From: Limonium bicolor
Taxonomy: Eukaryota > Streptophyta > Magnoliopsida > Caryophyllales > Plumbaginaceae
Assembly: GCA_023374045.1 (NCBI GenBank)
Contig: CM041778.1
Span: 369,680,831 to 369,744,830, forward strand
Length of the DNA stretch: 64,000 nucleotides
Direction: 5' to 3'
Shown here: positions 57,430 through 64,000 of the stretch, piece after piece
Layout of the letters: the number at the start of each line of letters is the position of its first letter
How positions within the stretch are numbered: position 1 is the stretch's first letter
Program-made: the position numbers and the translations under genes
Notes under the pieces: model-generated
What the model was told of the DNA's origin: nothing
Databases searched by the model: none
The model's input: only the letters and a program-made list of their open reading frames with translations

Positions 57430-60400
57430 ATTCCTTAGCAGGCTTCTTTACAGCGGAATCCTTGGACCACGCTCTCCGCAGAATTAGATTTTGCAACAGC
57501 TTGACGAAAGCCCGCAACCTCATGGCGCATGCCACTATCGGGAGGAAGGAAAGAAGCTTGACCAGGCCCAAAGACTGTCTCACCAGGGAGACGACCAAAC
57601 TTCTCAAAATCTTCAAGAAAGTTGCTCTTCGGGCAACATTGTCAAACTCCAGTTCATTATACAGATCGTCATCCAGTACTTCCCCTCTTCAGAAAGTACT
57701 TGGAGATGGCTTGGCGACAAATGTTAGTAATCTTCCGGCTCTGAGAGCCGAAAGCCTTTTTTAGGTGGGCAATGATAGTTCCTTGCTTCTTCAGCTCCTC
57801 TTGGGTCCGACGGGCGTAGGCTGTATGTTTGGCAACGTCCTCTCAAGCTGCAAAACCTGAGCTCGGTAAAGATCGCGGTCAGAACCCGCGGCAGAAAGTT
57901 CTCATTCAGCTTGTCAATACGATCGCTGAGCTTCTCGACATGTCTTAAAGATTTTCAGAATCTGTTTTTTTTTTAAAAAAAAAAGGAAAAGGAGAGCAGG
58001 ATCGGTAAGAATAAGGCATAAGGATGAAAAACCGGCGGAAAAGAGACCAATAAGACTCACCCTTGGCGGGACCTTAGCGCTTCGGGTTGAGGGAGGGCCA
58101 TGGCCTCCTCTAAAGCTTTCACTTTCTCCTCCAGAGAAGCCTTCTTGCCGCAAGAGCAACTTTGCCTGCATAAAGAGCTGTGTTTTCATCCGTCAAGAGC
58201 TGCTTGGCCCTCTAAAGCCTTCACCTTTTCCTCCAGAGAGGCCTTCTCGGCCGCAAGAGCAGCTTTACCCTCAGAAAGAGCCGTGTTTTCGTCCATCAAG
58301 AACTGCTTCTCTTGGAAAAAGCAGTCCGAGTTGCTCATCCAGGCATTCTTTTCCTCGGTCAATTCGGTAAGCTCTTGAATAGTTTGGCTTTATCTTCCAC
58401 CAAAGCCTCATTCTGCCCGGCCAAAGCTTTTTTGTCCCTCAAGGGATTTAATTTCTTCCTCAAGGGAAACATCACACCGCAAAATAAGCCTTATCTGAAG
58501 TAAGGGAATCCCACGTCCTTTTGTGAGCAGCTTGTACCTGCCGCAACAAAACTTCCAAGTCAGACAAAGTATGCTCTGGTATCAAAACATTCTTTTCACG
58601 GGAAGGTTTGTGGGGTACCTGCTTCAAGATACCCTCTGTGTGGAGGCTGGGTTTCTCATAGCAAACCATCTTCCGCACAAATTCTTTAACTTCAATTCAT
58701 ATTCATCTCGAAGACGAACCACTCATGGTGAGATGACCGCAATTCCTTGTTCAAAAGTGTCCGTCCTATCTTTCACCTTGGGTCTCAATCTCATATTTAC
58801 ATGATCCATGTAGCTATCATGATTAGATACGGGTTTGCTTCAACTCGGCTTCAGTATTGTTGGCCCGACTTTTTTCACGTTGCAGGTCAAATTGAAGGTC
58901 CCGAGTCTGAACTTCGGCGCTTTGGGCCATCGACATAACCTAAAAGAAATGGAACATAAAAGGCTTAAAGAATATCAGAAAGACATGGGAGAATGGGAGG
59001 AAGACGGCACTTACTCGAAAAATGCTTTGCCACATCAGATTGAAGACCTCTCCCGTGGGAATAGAATGACGCATGATAGCATCGGCTGCTCCGACCCGGC
59101 TCTCAGTTTTTCCTTGGTGGCAGTAACAATGGATGGAGGGGCGAAGATCCCGTCCGGATGATCAGACAGTCTTATCGCCTCCTTCCAGGCGTCGGTGTAT
59201 CGAGCAGCATCGAATGGGATCTTGCGCAAGGGTTGCCCAAGGTAGTAAAACCACCCTCCTTCTGGGAAGGACCGGTGAAGCCCCCCTGAGCAGGGGGAGG
59301 TGGAGAGGAGAGGAGGCAGTAACGTCCTCCCTTTTCCTGTCTTCCCTCTGCTTACTTCGGAGCTCTGGGTTCTCAGGCACAGGTCGGTATTCTTTCACCC
59401 CCTCGGGTGCTGATTCACCGACTCCAAGGATGTCATGTGGGACTGAGGTGTCAAGAGTCCCACGGTCAGAAACCTCCGTTAAAACAGCCTTCGGCTTTGA
59501 TACAGTTTTCTTCCGGGGTCTTTGAGTACCGGAAGCCGGAACAGCAGAAGTAGGGTGGGCCGGACCGCAAGCGACCTCGTTGTCAGTAACGGTTATGGGT
59601 GCGCCTTGAGAGCCTGAGAAAGAAGAGGTCAGCATAGGATGAACAAAAAAGGAATGGCAAAAGTTTCCTTCGAATAAGAGAGAGCAATACGTAGGTTAGT
59701 ATCTTCCAAGACAGCACCGTGGGCCGGATCGGAAGAGAAATATCCTGCCAAGTCAGGAAACAATTCACTAATGGGGGTTGGGTGACCAGATCCCTGCCCT
59801 GGACGAGAGGCAGACCCCTGGCCTGAATCAGGAGTAAGAGGGAGAAAGACGCGACGCCCAGACCCTGGACTCACGTACCAAGTACCTGGCAAATCACCGC
59901 TTGATCGGACTGGAGACCCAGTAATTCTCTTTTTCTTCTGACCAGAATGGTCCTTGTCATTTTCGCCCCTTTGTCTCTTCTTGGAGGAGGTGGCATTCCC
60001 GAGGAGCCTTGTGGCCGCATCAACAGCCGCATCAACAGATGCATAGTAATCAACTTGCTCATCACCCATCTTGAAGCCGACAAAATTCCAGCTGTTGAAG
60101 GGCCCCACCTTATCTCCTCTAGAAAAGAAATCTGCCGGAACGACGTGAAAGTAAGAAAACGGTAAAAGGTAAATTTAGGTAAGACTGACTAAATAAGACT
60201 TACTATGATATTTCTTCAATGATTCCAGGCGCGCCGGGGTAAAAATTCGGAGACCGTAGGCTGTTTTTTGCTTATCATCTTCAGGATTTTCGAGATAGGC
60301 ATTTCTTGTGCCGGGGAAGGAGGACAACTAAATTGGCCTTTCAGGATCGAGGGACAGTAAGGAACTCCCAAAAATCGGCCTGGTGGTGGGACAATGACAA

Positions 60401-60961
60401 ACCATCGGGAGAGTTCCACCCGGAAGACGCTTTCTTGTAATCAAAAAGAGAAAAGCCGGCCTTCGCCTTGATAGTCAGGCTATCAGGATCGTCCCTTGTG
60501 GAGTAGAATTGGGCGAACTCGGTCGCTTCCACCCGAATTTTGTTCTCCACACAAAGGAGAACATAGGCGTGGAGGTAAGAAATTGCCTTCGGATGTAGGT
60601 GAGCGAGCACGCAACAACGCCGGATTAGGAAGCCCAGAACGAATGGATGAGGGGGTACGGTCAGGCCACGAGAGAAAAAGTCCGCATAAACGGCATATCC
60701 GAGCCCAAAATCATCGTGGGGATGTGAATCGGTAGAAGGAAGGAAGATGCAAGTACCCTGTGGGACTTCGACGTCCTTTAAACAGGAGAGAAGGGAGGAG
60801 GTATCCAAGGAGGATGGCGAAGGTTCTCGGTCAGCAGAAAAAGGTGCGGTAGATTTCAGAAGTCGGGCGAAACCCTTGGGGCGAAAAAGTACCTTGAATC
60901 GCCTCTTTAGCAGGGACAAAGTTCGCGGCTGCCTTGTTCTTTTCGAGCTAGACGACGCCAT
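57430..60961 (-). pseudogene. antisense ORF of the Tat element (Transposase_28-like / coiled coil)
   Basis: On the strand opposite to gag-pol, ATG at 60961 starts MASSSSKRTRQPRTLSLLKR. To 60341 the frame shows FGLGYAVYADFFSRGLTVPP, HPFVLGFLIRRCC and ISYLHAYVLLCVE, the pattern of the plant 'putative gypsy type transposon' (Transposase_28) domain. A frame change near 60420 leads to FVIVPPPGRFLG. At 60108-59629 (MGDEQVDYYASVDAAVDAAT, basic KKRQRGENDKDHSGQKKKR) and 59635-59162 come low-complexity linkers. At 58940-57960 the frames give Glu/Lys/Gln-rich coiled-coil sequence (VQTRDLQFDLQREKSRANN). Antisense extra ORFs of this kind are known for Tat elements; their role is not established. Several frame breaks are present, and introns cannot be excluded. 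Confidence 0.75.
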
Positions 60962-61466
60962 CAGAACAAGAAAACAGAGAGCAAGAACGAAGCAAAAAGA
61001 GTGGAAAGATTCGAAAACAGGACGCAAGGGATGAGGCGACGGAGTCTGGGCAAACAGAGAAAGAAGATATCTAAGAGTTCGGACTAGAGCTTTGGAGAAA
61101 AACGATTCCCGCCCAGTTAATGAAAATTAAAAGGAGACCCTGCACCTTCCTGGAAACAGGGTGCTGACACAAAACGACTCTGCAAACTCTACATCGAAAA
61201 GGCGCAGGCACGGGCCAAGCACGGGCAGGAGCATAATTCAAAAAAAAAGTTCTCTTCCTCTTTTTGTTTAAAGAAACAAAGAAAGAGGGTGAAAAAAAAA
61301 AAAAGAAAAGAGAACCTGTGGGACTAAGGGGAGGCGATGGCCGGAAGAACAAAAAGCCTCAGCCGGAAGAACAAAGGCTATGACGTCAAAAAGCAAACGA
61401 AGGCATACGCTGAAAAGTTCTACTTTTTACGTTCAAAAGGATCAAAAGTAGAACTTGTGGGACTGA
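60962..61466. other. spacer between antisense ORF and 3' LTR of the Tat element
   Basis: It would hold the leader and promoter of the antisense ORF if one exists. The plus strand is purine-rich at 61240-61330 (long A and G runs). The last bases before the LTR, GTAGAACTTGTGGGACTGA, take the place of a polypurine tract but are not purine-pure. No TATA on the minus strand was identified with confidence. Confidence 0.45.
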
Positions 61467-61878
61467 TGAAGAGGGAAAAGTACGAGAATAAGGAAAAATA
61501 GAACATCCGGTCCCATGTGCCTGGAAGGAATAGCTTAGAACAAGGAATATCGCCGGATCAGAGTGTGATCCGGCCGGATGAGTAATTAAATATCCCGCTT
61601 ATATGTAAATGCCAGCCTGGCAATTAAAAAGAAGGACAGGCTGGCAACTCTCGATCTGACAGTGTAAACACTATAAATAGGGGTTCAACCCCACAATAAA
61701 GGACACGTTCTCACATTCGAAACTACACACTGTTGCATTATCTACGCGATTCTCTCTCTCTTAAGCTCGAGCACACAGTAACAAGGTAACTCACGAAGCA
61801 CAAACGGCCTAGCAGTAGAATAGGAATCCGATTAGGGATTAGGATAGGAGGTTAGGGAGTTTAGGAATTACCATTTCA
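61467..61878 (+). repeat. 3' LTR of Tat element
   Basis: 412 bp, partner of 49992-50404, with about eight differences, several of them 1-bp indels. Confidence 0.92.
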
Positions 61879-61910
61879 GACATCTGAGTCAATTAGCCTT
61901 GGGATACATG
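61879..61910 (+). pseudogene. AlkB pseudogene continuation after Tat insertion
   Basis: After the duplicated GACAT, the frame that ends in HQDRDE at 49987 continues as TSESISLGI. This fits the plant AlkB wording DESxESLxxGLPVVSFSIG. Beyond about 61910 stops appear and no further AlkB motif (such as LIFGG or the second iron-binding His and the RxxxxxR motif) can be found. Confidence 0.7.
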
Positions 61911-64000
61911 GTGTGAGATAGTACAGTGAGGAATAGTAAGTTAGTTTTTGCTTGGTCCGCCGAAGGGCGTTATCAACTGTTCAAACTTATAGTAACTACA
62001 AATTATGACCTGCCTAAATGACGAGCAGATGTCATGAAAAGGAATACATTAATTAATATAAAATACTTAAGACTACATGAATTGTCAAAAGGGTTTGTTG
62101 AAGACCTACACGTGAAGAGCAAACACTGAATTTTATGGGATACCCAGGCACCGAGCTTACCGCCCAATGCGGGACTGGAAAATCTTACAATCCCTTATTA
62201 ACTTCGCGAGAAAATAGTGCGAGAACCTTGAAATATGACAATAGAGAAACAGAATCTCAAAATATATAACTAAACATCCATCATGGATAAGCACGGGTTT
62301 TAACACCTGAGCAAAAACCAAGGGTCTCAGCTAGTATCAATATAGTGATAGTGCTGGACTCCTAATTAATAAAGGGAAGAGAACAAACTTTGAATCTATA
62401 TTTTCTGAAGTCGGGAGAACTACCTAATTAGCAATACCAAATGCTACATATATACATATAATTTGGAGATTGTAAACCTAAAACGTTGAGGAGTATTGCC
62501 ATTTTAGAGGGCTGGGTATCATGAATATACCTACCCTATTTTGAGGCTCACGTCCTACACTATCCTTATGGTTCTATACGAGCATATGTCTTCTATGACA
62601 GTTCAATTTATGAATGCGAATAAAGAGCGCAAGAAATCAAATAAGGTTAACCCCCTATGTAATATAATTTTAAACATAAACATGGTAACGAATAACTCTC
62701 CTTGACACTTGCAACGAAGGTAGTGTAAGTTATATTAAGAGTTTGAATTAATATATACACTAAAAGTGAGTGGAAGTTAAATTTAAAAGTAGGAAAACAT
62801 ACCCCTTGGCTTGTAACAATTGTTTTACACGTAAACCTTCCTAACGTTATAACTAATCCCTGTGATTCTAAATCCTCTATTTGATACACCTAATCGACCT
62901 ATTTTTGGAAGCCATTGAGTTTGTGGATTAACCACGTTTCTAAGAGATAGAAACAAACAATAGGCTTTGATTGTCCTGTTACCAAACCGTAGGATTCAAA
63001 CTGGAAACCCTTAGTTTGAGATGGTACTAATATTAAGAGATACTTAACCTAGGCTAAACATATGGTTCACCTGATTCATGGAGTTTAAAGTGGAATAAGA
63101 AAAAGCTAAGCTTTAAGGCGGAGGAAATAATACTTTATGGAACTGTAATTGTTGATCGAGTTATGAAAACTTTTCCTTGGAGTCTAACTGTGACTGTCTT
63201 TGTTCCATGTAATGATAACCAAAATGTAGGCAATAATCAAGCCCTGGTGAGTTAAATACTAGATGAGCCTTTTAAGAGAATAGGGTATTCTAAGGTATCC
63301 AAGTCCATAACTGAATTTATTACTTGTATGATGGATTTAAGAGTTAAAATGATTGATGAATATAATTATTAGATAGTATGTGCCTAGATGTTTTAATAAG
63401 AATTTACCTTTTATGCCAAGAGGAAAAACTGGCTTCCCCGCTTGATGATTTGATCAAAGGAATATGGTTCCGGGGATTTGGTAATACACTAGATTCGAGT
63501 ATAGGTTATAACAGATATTAGAGTAGTTGTATAGTGGTTAAGAGAAATGTAGTACTCACCACGTCACAAAGTTTGATAAGACAAAATTTGGAAAATGACA
63601 ATTATGTGATTGTTTGATATTTGACGTGGGAGGTCGAACTTGATCCTGTCAGATCAAGGGTAAACCAAACACAAAATGGAGTGGAAGGATAGTTCAACAT
63701 TGACGCTGACCCCGTCAGGGTTGAATGATTCCTGAGACTCCCTACAAGTGGTCACAAATACCTCTGTGATAAGTAATATTTATTCTTAATTTAATATAAG
63801 ATTTGATTAATGTAGTATATGAGTTGTGGAAGGTGTAAGTTAGGAATTAAAACTGTCCAGGTTATCCTGAAGCGATTAAATAGCTAAAACGACCCCGCGT
63901 ATGTCGTAAAAATAGTCAACTGTAAAGGGAATAACAACTGTTATTATACATGAGCCATGTTAATAAGTTACAAATGAAATCAAGAGACATTTACCTATAA
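61911..64000. other. unassigned, no gene recognised
   Basis: Both strands have many stops. A minus-strand open stretch at 62889-62647 shows no known motif. No LTR terminus of the TG..CCCC type, no pol motif and no target duplication were found. By position it should be the interior of giant-LTR element 3 or the decayed flank of the AlkB copy. Confidence 0.45.

Larger units (their letters stand above)
49992..61878 (+). mobile_element. Tat-lineage Ty3/Gypsy element, 11.9 kb, inserted in AlkB pseudogene
   Basis: LTRs of 413 and 412 bp (49992-50404, 61467-61878) differ at about eight positions. GACAT at 49987-49991 and 61879-61883 is a perfect target duplication. The PBS is of the tRNA-Asp type. 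The coding order gag, protease, RT, RNase H, second (archaeal-like) RNase H, integrase, then a long 3' region with tandem repeats and an antisense ORF, is the hallmark of the plant Tat/Retand group. Most frames are broken by single-base indels. A Mutator-like MITE is inserted at 56120-56614. Confidence 0.93.

Noticed and set aside
59133..59525. Plus-strand frame of 130 codons in the Tat 3' region
   Set aside because: It is antisense to the linker part of the antisense ORF, which has better context.
1..64000. tRNA, rRNA or intact single-copy host genes
   Set aside because: No cloverleaf, rRNA motif or uninterrupted non-transposon coding region was recognised on either strand.

Overview
The window is repeat-dense nuclear DNA of a flowering plant, probably a eudicot. 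The evidence is plant-type LTR retrotransposons (Copia and several Ty3/Gypsy lineages), a PIF/Harbinger transposon with its intron-containing transposase and Myb-like gene, a CACTA element, Stowaway/hAT/Mutator-type MITEs, and decayed copies of two plant genes. There is no intact ordinary host gene and no rRNA or tRNA gene. A 500-base run of N at 8521-9020 is an assembly gap.

Layout. 1-4584: minus-strand Ty3/Gypsy remnant (integrase, RNase H, RT) followed by LTR-like DNA. 4585-8520: AT-rich intergenic DNA with two MITEs. 9021-11759: Harbinger element with transposase and Myb/SANT partner; its left end is lost in or beyond the gap. 12049-12857: minus-strand amino-acid-transporter (AVT/AAAP) pseudogene next to a Stowaway MITE. 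About 13392-27986: an old Copia element (A) split by later insertions.

From about 13.4 kb on, the window is a nest that can be taken apart by target-site duplications. A giant solo LTR (14303-25242, TSD GTTAC) sits in Copia A gag. Inside it is a non-autonomous Athila-like element (15452-21485), one LTR of which carries a CACTA element (16430-17499). A second giant LTR (minus strand, from 27987) cuts the RNase H of Copia A. It is itself hit by a young, nearly complete Copia B (28420-33515, TSD CTACA) and by a third giant-LTR element whose complete 5.45-kb 5' LTR is at 34828-40279. That element has a tRNA-iMet-type primer-binding site and a gag (40493-41774). Downstream of gag come a second Athila-like gag-protease element (41863-49493, TSD GTAAC) and a pseudogene of a plant AlkB-type 2-oxoglutarate/Fe(II) dioxygenase. 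The AlkB copy is split by an 11.9-kb Tat-lineage Gypsy element (49992-61878, TSD GACAT). The Tat element has gag, protease, RT, two RNase H domains, integrase, a Mutator-like foldback MITE, a 44-bp tandem array and a long antisense ORF region. 61884-64000 holds no recognisable gene.

The most unusual points are: the AlkB-like sequence lying about 200 bp behind gag inside a giant-LTR element once the nested insertion is removed; the very long LTRs, whose bodies show a degenerate period of about 160 bp; and two related non-autonomous Athila-like families that share 3' ends but carry different gag-type modules, one reduced to zinc knuckles plus an acidic tail. Many reading frames are broken by single-base indels, often in homopolymers, so part of the apparent decay may be consensus error in the assembly.
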